Source of the DNA: Luteibacter anthropi
GTDB taxonomy: Bacteria > Pseudomonadota > Gammaproteobacteria > Xanthomonadales > Rhodanobacteraceae
Length of the DNA: 64,000 bases
Assembly: GCF_011759365.1 (NCBI RefSeq)
Contig: NZ_JAARLZ010000011.1
Coordinates: forward strand, 1 to 64,000
Direction of reading: 5' to 3'
The notes under the pieces are model-generated. The model searched no databases, was not told the origin of the DNA, and was given only the letters and a program-made list of their open reading frames with translations. Positions 50,404 through 58,950 of the stretch are shown here, piece after piece (positions within the stretch are counted from its first letter, which is position 1; each line of letters opens with the position of its first letter). Position numbers and translations under genes: made by a program.

Positions 50404-51570
50404 ATGAAATACCTGCACCTCATATGGGCGGCGCTGTTCCGCCGCAAATCGCGTACCTTCCTTACCCTGGTGTCGATCCTGGCCGCCTTCCTGCTGTTCG
50501 GCATGCTCGACGCCACCCGCGCCGCATTCTCGTCGGGCGATAGCGTGGCGGGCGTGGATCGCCTGGTAACCACCTCGCGCTATTCGATCATCCAGTCGCT
50601 GCCCGCCAGCCTGACCACACGCATGGAAGCGATTCCCGGCGTGGCGTCGGTAGGCCATGCGAACTGGTTCGGTGGCGTTTACCAGGACCCGAAGAACTTC
50701 GTGCTCAGCTTCGCCGTCAGCGACAACTACCTGGATCTCTACAAGGAGATCGAACTGCCGGCCGACCAGCGCAAGGTGTTCGAGAACACCCGCACGGGTG
50801 CCATCGTGGGCGCTGCACTGGCGAAGCGCTATGGCTGGAAGGTGGGCGACAAGATCCCGCTGCAATCGACGATCTTCCCGCAGCGCAACGGCGACAAGAC
50901 CTGGCCTTTCGACATCGTGGGCATCTACACCCCGGCAAAGGGTGCAGCCAACGGCACCGACCAGCAGTTCCTCTTCCACTACAAGTATTTCCAGGACGCC
51001 AATGCCTACCGCAGCCTGGGTTCGACCGTGGGCTGGTATGTGGTGAAGCTCACCTCGCCCGATCAGGCGGATCGCGTGGCCAAGGCCATCGACGCGCTTT
51101 CGGCGAACTCCGACCACGAGACGAAGACGCAGACCGAGCAGGCTTTCAACGCATCGTTCGCGAAGCAGCTGGGCGATATCGGCCTCATCGTCTCCGCCAT
51201 CATGGGCGCCGTGTTCTTCACCCTGATCCTGCTCACCGGCAACACGATGGCGCAGGCCGTGCGTGAGCGCACCAGCGAGCTGGCCGTGCTGAAGACCATC
51301 GGTTTCTCCAGCGGCAGCGTGCTTGGCATGGTGCTGGCCGAGGGCGTGCTTCTGCTCGTGCTGGGGGGCGTGATCGGACTGGGTCTTGCCGCCGTGCTGG
51401 TGCCCATCGTCGCCAAGGGCAGTGGCGGCATGCTCAACCTGCCGCCCATCGGTACCCAGACCTGGGTGCTCGGCATCGTACTCATGGTGGTCATCGGCGC
51501 CGTGGTCGGTGCGTTGCCCGCTATCCGCGCCATGCGCCTGAACATCGTCGACGCGCTCGCCGGTCGCTGA
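50404..51570 (+). CDS. ABC transporter permease (FtsX/MacB type), first copy
   Basis: A 388-residue membrane protein with one N-terminal helix (KSRTFLTLVSILAAFLLFGM), a large periplasmic domain (about 45-260) and three C-terminal helices of the FtsX domain (SAIMGAVFFTLILLTGNTMA; LKTIGFSSGSVLGMVLAEGV; LGIVLMVVIGAVVGALPAIR). Sixteen bases after the ATPase gene. Confidence 0.93.
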   Translation: MKYLHLIWAALFRRKSRTFLTLVSILAAFLLFGMLDATRAAFSSGDSVAGVDRLVTTSRYSIIQSLPASLTTRMEAIPGVASVGHANWFGGVYQDPKNFVLSFAVSDNYLDLYKEIELPADQRKVFENTRTGAIVGAALAKRYGWKVGDKIPLQSTIFPQRNGDKTWPFDIVGIYTPAKGAANGTDQQFLFHYKYFQDANAYRSLGSTVGWYVVKLTSPDQADRVAKAIDALSANSDHETKTQTEQAFNASFAKQLGDIGLIVSAIMGAVFFTLILLTGNTMAQAVRERTSELAVLKTIGFSSGSVLGMVLAEGVLLLVLGGVIGLGLAAVLVPIVAKGSGGMLNLPPIGTQTWVLGIVLMVVIGAVVGALPAIRAMRLNIVDALAGR

Positions 51571-51585
51571 CAAGGACACCTACCC

Positions 51586-52899
51586 ATGAAACGTTTCGGT
51601 TTCGGTTTGCTGATGTTACTGGTTGTCGCCGTTTTTCTTGGCGTGTGGATCGCGATGCCCTGGCAGGGCGTGGTGCTTATCGCCGTGCTGCTGGTGCTGT
51701 GGATGGGCCTCACCCGGCGGGGCCGGCAGACATGGCAGGTGACTTCCGTGGGCCTGGCCACGATCACCCAGCGCCTGGGCTCGTCGTCGGTGGTGGTAGT
51801 CGGTATCGCGGGCGTGGTCGGTGTGCTCGTGGCGATGCTTGCCATGGGCGAAGGCTTCTCGGAAACACTGCGTGCCACCGGCAACGACCGTACGGCCATC
51901 GTGTTGCGTGGCGGCTCGCAGGCGGAGCTCAACTCCGTGCTCGACCGCGATAGTGCGAACGTGGTGATGCAGGCGCCGGGTGTGAAGAAATCGGCGCAGG
52001 GGCGTCCCATTGCATCGAGCGAACTGGTCGTCGTGGCCAATCTTCCACGCAAGGGCGATCCGTCCGCCGATGCCAACGTGCCCATCCGTGGCGTGGGCGA
52101 TGACGTGTGGCCGCTACGCGAGCAGGTGAAAATCGTGGAAGGGCGGAAGTTCCAGCCCGGCATGCGCGAACTCATCGTCGGCAAAGGCGCAAAGGCGCAG
52201 TTCGAAGGCCTCGACGTCGGCAGGTCGATCCGTCTCGCCGGGCAGACCTGGACCATCGTCGGCACGTTCGAATCGCATGATGCGCTGGAATCCGAACTGT
52301 GGGGTGATACGCAGAGCGTCGCCTCGGCATATCGCCGCGGCAGCAGCGTGCAATCCGTGACCGTGCTGCTCGATTCGCCCTCGGCGTTCGACGCGTTCAA
52401 GGCCAACCTGATGGCCGACCCGCGCCTGAAGGTAGACGTGAGCACCACGCAGGACTATTTCAGCAAGCAGTCCGAAGGCCTGACCAAGGTGTTGCGTGCG
52501 GTAGGCATCGTGGTGGGCATCATCATGGCCATCGGTGCGGTGTTCGGTGCGCTCAATACGATGTTTGCAGCGATCCAGGCGCGTGCCCGTGAAATCGCGA
52601 CACTGCGCGCCATCGGTTTCCGCGGCGTGCCGGTGGTGGTGTCGGTGATGCTGGAAACGATGCTGCTGGCCTTGCTCGGTGGCGTGATCGGCGCAGGCAT
52701 CGTCTGGATCATCTTCAACGGCTATTCGGCCTCGACGCTGGGCGCGAATTTCAGCCAGGTGGTGTTCCGCTTCCACGTGAGCGCGGCCTTGCTCTGGACC
52801 GGCGTGAAATGGGCGCTGGCCATCGGCTTCATCGGTGGCTTGTTCCCGGCCGTACGCGCCGCGCGACTGCCAGTCACCACGGCCCTGCGCGAACTCTGA
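51586..52899 (+). CDS. ABC transporter permease (FtsX/MacB type), second copy
   Basis: A 437-residue permease with extra N-terminal helices (LLMLLVVAVFLGVWIAMPWQ; VVLIAVLLVLWMGL) before the MacB-like start helix (VVVGIAGVVGVLVAMLAMGE), a periplasmic domain, and the FtsX C-terminal helices (GIVVGIIMAIGAVFGALNTM; LRAIGFRGVPVVVSVMLETM). It is clearly divergent from the first permease, so the transporter is probably a heterodimer on one ATPase pair. Substrate unknown. Last gene of the operon. Confidence 0.92.
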   Translation: MKRFGFGLLMLLVVAVFLGVWIAMPWQGVVLIAVLLVLWMGLTRRGRQTWQVTSVGLATITQRLGSSSVVVVGIAGVVGVLVAMLAMGEGFSETLRATGNDRTAIVLRGGSQAELNSVLDRDSANVVMQAPGVKKSAQGRPIASSELVVVANLPRKGDPSADANVPIRGVGDDVWPLREQVKIVEGRKFQPGMRELIVGKGAKAQFEGLDVGRSIRLAGQTWTIVGTFESHDALESELWGDTQSVASAYRRGSSVQSVTVLLDSPSAFDAFKANLMADPRLKVDVSTTQDYFSKQSEGLTKVLRAVGIVVGIIMAIGAVFGALNTMFAAIQARAREIATLRAIGFRGVPVVVSVMLETMLLALLGGVIGAGIVWIIFNGYSASTLGANFSQVVFRFHVSAALLWTGVKWALAIGFIGGLFPAVRAARLPVTTALREL

Positions 52900-52905
52900 C
52901 GAACC

Positions 52906-53163
52906 TTATGGTGCCCCCTCGTCCACGAGCGGGGCACCTTCGGCACACGCTTTCGCCTGCGGCATCCAGCGTCCGCCCTCGTCTTCGCACAGCGCCCATT
53001 CGTTGAGCTCACGCGCCGGTGTCAGCCGCAGGTCATCCGCCTCCGCCTCGTAGGTCTGGCACGACGCCAGCGCCGCTGCCGCGATACCGAATACCGTCGC
53101 CGCCCTCGCCACGCCCATGCTCACCCGCTGAGCCCGTGAGCCCTCGCCAAAGATCGATCCCAT
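52906..53163 (-). CDS. Small putative lipoprotein
   Basis: Eighty-five residues from the ATG at 53163, which has a GGAGGT site seven bases upstream. A hydrophobic stretch ends in a lipobox-like ALASC followed by QTYEAEADDLRL; the mature part is about 47 residues and acidic, with two more cysteines (ALCEDEGG, AKACAEG). A second ATG at 53118 would give a more typical 20-residue lipoprotein signal. It is convergent with the ABC operon (six bases between stops). Function unknown. Confidence 0.55.
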   Translation of the reverse strand: MGSIFGEGSRAQRVSMGVARAATVFGIAAAALASCQTYEAEADDLRLTPARELNEWALCEDEGGRWMPQAKACAEGAPLVDEGAP

Positions 53164-53380
53164 CACAGCCACCTCCATTCACAAGGAGGCCGAAGCTAGG
53201 CGGGGCTTAGGGCGGCGGATATCGAATAATTCTCAAAATAGCGGGTCGTGAACCCGTATCGGGACGGGCGTCACGCCTGGAAGTTTTCCGACTATTTCGT
53301 GGGCGTGGCCCACCCGGGCACCCGCTCATCCCGGCATCTTCATTCCACGACACCATCGAGATTTTGGGTTGCATGTTTTC

Positions 53381-53398
53381 TATACCCAAATAGGTATA
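53381..53398 (+). promoter_or_regulatory. Inverted repeat, possible operator of the HigA-like gene
   Basis: TATACC, six bases, GGTATA within an unusually AT-rich stretch 42 bases before the start of the XRE gene. Antitoxin-type XRE proteins often bind such palindromes at their own promoters. The 53164-53380 stretch before it holds no recognised gene. Confidence 0.45.
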
Positions 53399-53439
53399 TC
53401 GTGGACGAATCCGGATTCAAGGCGCTTGGAGAATCACCA

Positions 53440-53760
53440 GTGACCAGCGTGCAACGCAGCGAAGGTAACGTTTGCGCCGATCTGGGAGGCGAGCATGCGG
53501 AAGACATGCTCATCAAGGCCCAACTGGCGACGAAGATCTCGCAGATCATCGAGCGTCGTGGCTGGACACAGGTTCAGGCGGCTTCCGTGCTGGGCATGAC
53601 CCAGCCAAAGCTCTCCGGCCTTCTGCGCGGGCACTTCCGTGGCATCAGCGAGACCCGAATGCTCGATTGCCTTGCGCGTCTTGGCAGGGATGTTCGTATC
53701 GTTATCGGTGCCGAATCAAAGCAGACCGAGGGACGGGTAACGGTGGTGTTTGCCGAATAA
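53440..53760 (+). CDS. Orphan HigA/XRE-type DNA-binding protein
   Basis: A 106-residue helix-turn-helix protein of the COG5606 (HigA-like antitoxin) type. It opens VTSVQRSEGNVCADLGGEHA, followed by the HTH LATKISQIIERRGWTQVQAA, then SVLGMTQPKLSGLLRG and the end LDCLARLGRDVRIVI. I chose the GTG at 53440, with GGAGA upstream; in-frame upstream codons run through the AT-rich control region. No toxin gene lies beside it, so it is either solitary or a remnant of a toxin-antitoxin pair. Confidence 0.82.
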   Translation: MTSVQRSEGNVCADLGGEHAEDMLIKAQLATKISQIIERRGWTQVQAASVLGMTQPKLSGLLRGHFRGISETRMLDCLARLGRDVRIVIGAESKQTEGRVTVVFAE

Positions 53761-53765
53761 CAACC

Positions 53766-53845
53766 TGTAGGAGCGCGCCTTGCGCGCGACGGGCACTTCC
53801 TCAGCGCTGAGGCACGTCCTGTCGCGCGCAAGGCGCGCTCCTACA
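53766..53845. repeat. Pair of opposed palindromic repeats
   Basis: Forward copy at 53766-53790 and inverted copy at 53821-53845, between the convergent XRE and exporter genes. Confidence 0.88.
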
Positions 53846-53854
53846 GATGGGGGG

Positions 53855-54769
53855 TCAGGCTTTGCGGGTGCGCATCATCGTGATGATGCCTACGCCTACC
53901 AGGATGATCGCCATGCCGGCCAGGTCGAACGGGCCGACATGCTCGCCGCCAAGCGCCACGCCGAACAGCACGGCCACGGGCGGATTCACGTAGGCATAGC
54001 TGGTTGCCAGCGCAGGCCGCACGGTTTTCAGCACGTAGAGATACGCGCTGAACGCCACGATGGAGCCGAACACGATCAGGTAGCCCAGCGCGAACGTCGC
54101 GCTCCACTTCGGATGCGCTGGCAGGCTTTCGCCGTGCAGCAGGCCGAGGATGATCAGCGAGACGGCCGCGCAGAGCATCTGCGCTGCGGTGTTCATCGGC
54201 CCCTTGGGCATGTCCCTGCGCTTCGACCACACCGAACCGAATGCCCACGCGATGGCGGCGACGATGAGTGCCGCCGCACCGAGCGGGGAGCCCGAGAGGC
54301 CCGCGCCGAGATTCAGCACCACCACGCCGACGAAACCCAGGAACAGGCCGGCCATTTCACCGCGCGACGGGCGCTCTCCGTAAAGGCTGGAAAACACGGC
54401 CGCGAATAGCGGCATGCTGGCGACTGCCACGGCGGCGATGCCCGAGCTGACCGATTGCTCGGCGAAGCACACCAGGCCATTGCCACCCGCGAGCAGCAGG
54501 GTGCCGACGATGGCGGCATTGCGCCACTGAAGACGCGTCGGCAGCGCAACGCCGCGCACGCGCAGCACCACGAACAACAGCGTGCCCGCGATGGCGAATC
54601 GCAGTGCCGCCAGCAGGAACGGCGGATAGCTTTCCAGCGCGTAGCGAATGCCCAGGTAGGTAGAACCCCAGATCACATACATCGCGAGCAGGGACAGCGG
54701 CACCAGCCAGCGGGGATCGGCGAGCGCCGGGGAGGGCGCCTGGTTCGGAGAAACGGCAGCGTCGGACAT
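53855..54769 (-). CDS. yedA: EamA-family exporter, YedA-like
   Basis: A 304-residue drug/metabolite transporter with ten predicted helices in two EamA repeats. The YedA-type features are clear: LLAMYVIWGSTYLGIRYALE, GNGLVCFAEQSVSSGIAAVA, AIAWAFGSVWSKR and VRPALATSYAYVNPPVAVLF. Exports small metabolites; substrate unknown. Monocistronic, starting 93 bases after the ada-like gene stop. Confidence 0.88.
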   Translation of the reverse strand: MSDAAVSPNQAPSPALADPRWLVPLSLLAMYVIWGSTYLGIRYALESYPPFLLAALRFAIAGTLLFVVLRVRGVALPTRLQWRNAAIVGTLLLAGGNGLVCFAEQSVSSGIAAVAVASMPLFAAVFSSLYGERPSRGEMAGLFLGFVGVVVLNLGAGLSGSPLGAAALIVAAIAWAFGSVWSKRRDMPKGPMNTAAQMLCAAVSLIILGLLHGESLPAHPKWSATFALGYLIVFGSIVAFSAYLYVLKTVRPALATSYAYVNPPVAVLFGVALGGEHVGPFDLAGMAIILVGVGIITMMRTRKA

Positions 54770-54862
54770 GGGGAGATCCAGGGATGTCCGCGCCGCGTCA
54801 TGCGGCGCGAATCCGAAACGATATCGTCGTCGCGGAAACTTCGGAAGCGAAACCTGCGAGGG

Positions 54863-55741
54863 TCAGCCTTGAACGGCTTTCATGCCACGTTCGATGGCAA
54901 GCAGTTGTTGCTTGATGTCCACGCCCCAGCGCCAGCCACCCAGGTTGCCGTCTTCGCGGATGATCCGGTGGCAAGGCACCAGCAAGGCCAGCCGGTTGCT
55001 GCCGCAGGCACGGCCGACGGCGCGTGCCGCCTTCGGCATGCCGAGCTTCTGGGCCAGTTCGCCATAGCTCAGCGTCTCGCCGCGCGGAATGCGGGTGAGG
55101 GCTTCCCATACACGCCACTGGAAACCGGTAGCAGCGACATCGAGGGGCGGCATGGCAGGGCCGTTGTCGATATCCCAGCCCAGGTCGCGCGTAACACGGT
55201 CGATCACCGCATCGAGCCATTCCTCACGGCCGGCATCGACGCGCTCGCGTTCGGCGAGCGGGAATTCATCTGCCAGGCGTGCTTCCAGTTCGGCATCGTC
55301 AGCACCCAGCGTGACCGAGCAGATGCCGCGTGCCGTGGTCGCCACGAGCAGGCGGCCGAGCGGCGTGTCGGTGGTGGTGTAGCGGATCGAGGCACCTGCA
55401 CCGCCCGCACGGTAACTGGCGGGCGTCATGCCCAGGCGACGGTCGCTTTCCTCGTAGACGCGGCTGCCCGAACCGAAGCCAGCTTCGTAAACGGCGTCGG
55501 TCACGGCCGAGCCGTCGCGCAGCGCCTCGCGCAACTGGCCGAACCGCCGCGCACGGGCGTATTCCGCGGGGCTTACGCCATAGCGGCGGCGGAAGACGCG
55601 TTGCAGATGGGTGGGGCTAAGGCCGGCGATCGCCGCAAGGCTGTTGAGATCCGCAGGGCCGCTGCCTGCATCGAGGGCGGCGCGGACGCGCTCAAGGGCA
55701 TCGTCGGTGGGGGAACGCATGGCCAGGACCTGGGTATTCAT
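54863..55741 (-). CDS. Ada-like AraC/methylguanine methyltransferase fusion lacking the zinc domain
   Basis: A 292-residue DNA repair protein. Residues about 15-110 are an AraC-type helix-turn-helix (LAAIAGLSPTHLQRVFRRRY; AVYEAGFGSGSRVYEES). The rest is the O6-methylguanine methyltransferase, with the suicide Cys in LLVPCHRIIRE (Cys257). E. coli Ada has an extra N-terminal Cys4 zinc domain that takes methyl from phosphotriesters and turns on transcription; that is absent here, so induction by that route is unlikely. The start at 55741 follows AAGGAG. Confidence 0.92.
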   Translation of the reverse strand: MNTQVLAMRSPTDDALERVRAALDAGSGPADLNSLAAIAGLSPTHLQRVFRRRYGVSPAEYARARRFGQLREALRDGSAVTDAVYEAGFGSGSRVYEESDRRLGMTPASYRAGGAGASIRYTTTDTPLGRLLVATTARGICSVTLGADDAELEARLADEFPLAERERVDAGREEWLDAVIDRVTRDLGWDIDNGPAMPPLDVAATGFQWRVWEALTRIPRGETLSYGELAQKLGMPKAARAVGRACGSNRLALLVPCHRIIREDGNLGGWRWGVDIKQQLLAIERGMKAVQG

Positions 55742-55811
55742 GAGGGTCTCCTTCATGGGAGACCAGCGTAGGCGGCGGACCGCGCCGTCGCCATCCGCTT
55801 CTTGCGAGACC

Positions 55812-56102
55812 TCAGTGGTGGACCGGACGGCCCTGCTGGATCACGGTGAACTCGCCTTCGAGAACGTCAGGGGCGTGGGCGTGACTGGCAGCCGAAGGAC
55901 CGGCCGCACGTGCGCCATGACCGGCGCGGGCGAGCTTCCACTGACGTATGGCAAAGAACACGACACTACCGGCCACGAGCAGGCCCAGCACGATGGTGCC
56001 GAAGACAAGCAACACGCCGACCACGGCCAGTCCGGCAATCACGGACAGGATACGCACCAGCGGGTTGCGCGAGCGGCGGATGGGCGGGAAGACGAAGCGC
56101 AT
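55812..56102 (-). CDS. Small membrane protein of unknown function
   Basis: Ninety-six residues: a basic start (MRFVFPPIRRSRNPLVR), one long or two short hydrophobic helices (about 18-52), then a basic and Ala/His-rich region and the acidic end DVLEGEFTVI. The late DVLEGE(F/Y) motif is shared with other small proteobacterial membrane proteins of unknown role. It stands alone, divergent from the Rieske gene. Confidence 0.7.
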   Translation of the reverse strand: MRFVFPPIRRSRNPLVRILSVIAGLAVVGVLLVFGTIVLGLLVAGSVVFFAIRQWKLARAGHGARAAGPSAASHAHAPDVLEGEFTVIQQGRPVHH

Positions 56103-56181
56103 TGGTTAAAAATCCGTATGGCACAATGACATGCGTGCGGCCCCTTTACCTTGGGGCATCCCTACCCCATAGACAAGTGCC

Positions 56182-56523
56182 ATGACCGCTACCGCCGACA
56201 CCCCCACCCTCTGCCAGCTCGACGACATCCCCGATGGCAACGCCATCGAAGTGGAGGCCATGGTCGGTGGCGAGCCCGAGTCCCTGCTGGTCTACCGGGA
56301 CGGTGGCGAGGCGAGGGCCTATCTCAACGTCTGCCCCCATGCGGGACGCCGGCTGGACTACGCCCCCGGCCGCTTCCTGGTGCGCAACGGCCTGATCATC
56401 TGCGCCGCCCACGGCGCCACGTTCGCGGCAGGGGACGGTCACTGCCAGACGGGCCCCTGCAAGGGCGACCGCCTGCGCGCGGTACCGGTATCGGTCACCG
56501 ACGGCGCAGTACACCTGGCCTGA
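56182..56523 (+). CDS. Small Rieske [2Fe-2S] protein
   Basis: A 113-residue soluble Rieske ferredoxin. Cluster ligands are Cys51/His53 in CPHAG and Cys74/His77 in CAAHG, with the usual 20-residue separation. The CPHAGRRLDYAPGRFL context is that of stand-alone Rieske proteins resembling NirD or dioxygenase ferredoxins. No oxygenase or reductase partner is adjacent, so its electron route is unknown. Confidence 0.92.
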   Translation: MTATADTPTLCQLDDIPDGNAIEVEAMVGGEPESLLVYRDGGEARAYLNVCPHAGRRLDYAPGRFLVRNGLIICAAHGATFAAGDGHCQTGPCKGDRLRAVPVSVTDGAVHLA

Positions 56524-56543
56524 GAAATTCCGGATTCCCCCCC

Positions 56544-56940
56544 TGTAGGAGCGCGCCTCGCGCGCGACCCGGACGTGACGGTACCCCAGGTCGCGCGCAG
56601 GCGCGCTCCTACAGGGAGGCTGCACTGCTCTTGTAGGAGCGCGCCTCGCGCGCGACCGGGCGTGACGGTACCCACAGGTCGCGCGCAGGCGCGCTCCTAC
56701 AGGGAGGCTGCACTGCTCTTGTAGGAGCGCGCCTCGCGCGCGACCGGGCGTGACGGTACCCCAGGTCGCGCGCAGGCGCGCTCCTACAGGGGGCTGCACT
56801 GCTCTTGTAGGAGCGCGCCTCGCGCGCGACCGGACGTGACGGTAACCCCAGGTCGCGCGCAGGCGCGCTCCTACAGGGGGCTGCGCTGCTCTTGTAGGAG
56901 CGCGCCTTGCGCGCGACCGGATGTGACGGTAACCCCAGTT
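56544..56940. repeat. Tandem array of palindromic repeats (about 87 bp period)
   Basis: Forward repeats begin at 56544, 56632, 56720, 56806 and 56893 (steps 88, 88, 86, 87). Each of the first four is followed by an inverted copy, so each unit is a complete opposed pair joined by near-identical linkers (CGTGACGGTACCCCAGG; GGCTGCACTGCTCT). The last unit has a degenerate right half. The array fills the space between the Rieske gene and the SLC13 gene stop. Confidence 0.95.
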
Positions 56941-56957
56941 CGCACGCAGAAAGCGAA

Positions 56958-58799
56958 TCAGCGGTACATCAGGTTGATGGTCACCAGGGTGATGGCCAGC
57001 ACCAGGATCGTGAGCGGCAACCCCACCCGCAGGAAATCCTTCGACCGATACCCACCCGGGCCGGCCACCATCATCAACGCCGGGTGCCCGGACGGCAGCA
57101 GGAACGTATTCGACGACGATACGGCCACGATCAGTGCATATGCCGACGGATTGCCGCCCGTACTCACCGCGACGCTGATGGCGATGGGCACCATCATCAC
57201 CGTGGCGCCCACGTTGGACATCACCTGCGAGAACATCAGCGTGAGCACCGCAATGCACAGCTGCAAGGTCCACTGCGGCGCACCGCCGAGGATCGCTAGC
57301 ACCTGCTGCGCCAGCCACGAAGCCGTGCCCGTGGAATCCATCGACCAGCCCAGCGGAATAAGACACGCCGTGACAAAGATGGTCTTCCAGTTGATGGCCT
57401 TGTAGGCCTCATCCATGTTCAGCACGCCCGTGAGCAGCATGCCCACGGCGCCGGTCATCATCGCCACCGACAGATCAAGATGGGTGAACAGCGCCAGGCA
57501 CTTCGCCAACACGAAGAACCCCACCGCCTGCCAGATCTTGCCGGGGCGCTGTTCTTCCTTGGGGATATCCGTGACCACGACGATGTCGCGGTCTTCCTCG
57601 GCCAGCATCAGGTCGCGCCACTTGCTGTGCAGCACCACCGTATCGCCCGCCCGCAGGCTCACGGCGCGCACATCCTCGCGGAACACCTCGTCGCCACGGT
57701 TCACCGCCAGCACCGAAATGCCGAAGCGCTTGCGCAGGCGCAGCTCCCCCACCGTCTGCTTGATGAAGCGCGACGTGGGCGGAATCACGGCCTCGGAAAT
57801 ACCCGCCCGCGTGGGATTGAACTGGTCGCCCAGCTGGCGCATGCGCATGGACACACGGCACAGCTGGTTATTGGCAAACGCGTTGATGGCATCGCGCGGC
57901 GCCAGCACGCCCAGCACCGTGCCCACCCAGATCATCTGGTCGGACGGCGGCGCCACGCGGCTTTCGTTGCCGTTTTTCAGGGCCAGGATCAGCGGCGCGC
58001 CATGCAACTGCTCGACCTCGCCGATGCTCATGCCCACCAGCGGGCTCTCGGCCGTGACGGTCAGTTCGGCCGTTTCGCCGGCGATGCCGTAGGTATCGGC
58101 GAAGTAGCTCTCCGTACGGCCCGGGGTGACCTTGAGCCGCTCGTCCTCGCGCTCGGGCAGCAGCTTGCGCGTGAACAGCCAGAAGAAGGCCACGCCCAGC
58201 ACCGCCAGCACGAGGCCCACCGGAGTCACGCTGAACAGGCCGAATTTGGGGATCGTATGCGCGCCCGGCGGCAGGTTGCTGTTGGCGCTGGCGATGAGGT
58301 CGTTCAGCACGATCAGCGGCGAGTTCGCGATGAGCGTGGTGTTGGTGGCCGTGAGGATGCAGAAGGCCATGGGCAGCAGCAGCCGCGACAGCGGCACGCC
58401 CGTGCGGGCCGACAGGCGACTGGTGACCGGAATCATCAGCGCCGCCAGCGCCTGGCTGGGAATCACGGCGCTGAACAGGCTGGTGACGCTGTTCACCACC
58501 ACGCCCAGGCGCGATTCCATGCCGCGCGCCATGCGCATCACGAAGGACGCCGTAAGGTTGAGCACGCCGGCGCGGTCGAGGCCGGCGCCCATGATCATGA
58601 TCGCGATGATCGCGATGACGGCGTTACCCGCGAAGCCGTTGAACACTTGGTCGCCGGGGATCAGGCCGGTAAGGCCGATCGTGACCACGACGAGCAGGGC
58701 GACCATGTCCGCCCGGATCCACTCCAGAACGAGCATGAGCATGGTGAAGCCCACCAGGCCCAGCACGAGGATCATTTCAGGAGTGAGGGTGAGTGCCAC
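56958..58799 (-). CDS. SLC13/DASS-type transporter with RCK_C domains
   Basis: A 613-residue inner-membrane transporter. Helices surround two TrkA-C-like regulatory domains (about 220-390; TAELTVTAESPLVGMSIGEV and FIKQTVGELRLRKRFGISVL). Transport motifs are LMIPVTSRLSARTGVPLSRL, TATNTTLIANSPLIVLNDL and LMFSQVMSNVGATVMMVPIA. Members move anions such as sulfate or dicarboxylates with sodium; the substrate cannot be told here. Confidence 0.9.
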   Translation of the reverse strand: MALTLTPEMILVLGLVGFTMLMLVLEWIRADMVALLVVVTIGLTGLIPGDQVFNGFAGNAVIAIIAIMIMGAGLDRAGVLNLTASFVMRMARGMESRLGVVVNSVTSLFSAVIPSQALAALMIPVTSRLSARTGVPLSRLLLPMAFCILTATNTTLIANSPLIVLNDLIASANSNLPPGAHTIPKFGLFSVTPVGLVLAVLGVAFFWLFTRKLLPEREDERLKVTPGRTESYFADTYGIAGETAELTVTAESPLVGMSIGEVEQLHGAPLILALKNGNESRVAPPSDQMIWVGTVLGVLAPRDAINAFANNQLCRVSMRMRQLGDQFNPTRAGISEAVIPPTSRFIKQTVGELRLRKRFGISVLAVNRGDEVFREDVRAVSLRAGDTVVLHSKWRDLMLAEEDRDIVVVTDIPKEEQRPGKIWQAVGFFVLAKCLALFTHLDLSVAMMTGAVGMLLTGVLNMDEAYKAINWKTIFVTACLIPLGWSMDSTGTASWLAQQVLAILGGAPQWTLQLCIAVLTLMFSQVMSNVGATVMMVPIAISVAVSTGGNPSAYALIVAVSSSNTFLLPSGHPALMMVAGPGGYRSKDFLRVGLPLTILVLAITLVTINLMYR

Positions 58800-58950
58800 T
58801 AGCCGGCTGTCCGGACCCGTCGGTTAGAGCGTGCCACGGCATCGGATGCCGGGCTGCGAAGGATGTCGCAGGAGTATACGCAATAGGGGTGGCTCGGGGC
58901 TGAAGACGAGGCCGCATTTCCTGTTGCGATGAGTAGGTGAGCTTCGGCTA

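Noticed and set aside
53248..53439. Upstream extension of the XRE gene to a GTG or ATG near 53248
   Set aside because: The extension reads through an AT-rich, promoter-like stretch, has no match to the family N-terminus, and the GTG at 53440 has a good ribosome site.
56544..56940. Possible CRISPR array
   Set aside because: The regular period (86-88 bp) comes from opposed palindromic pairs with near-identical, not unique, linkers; there are no cas genes.
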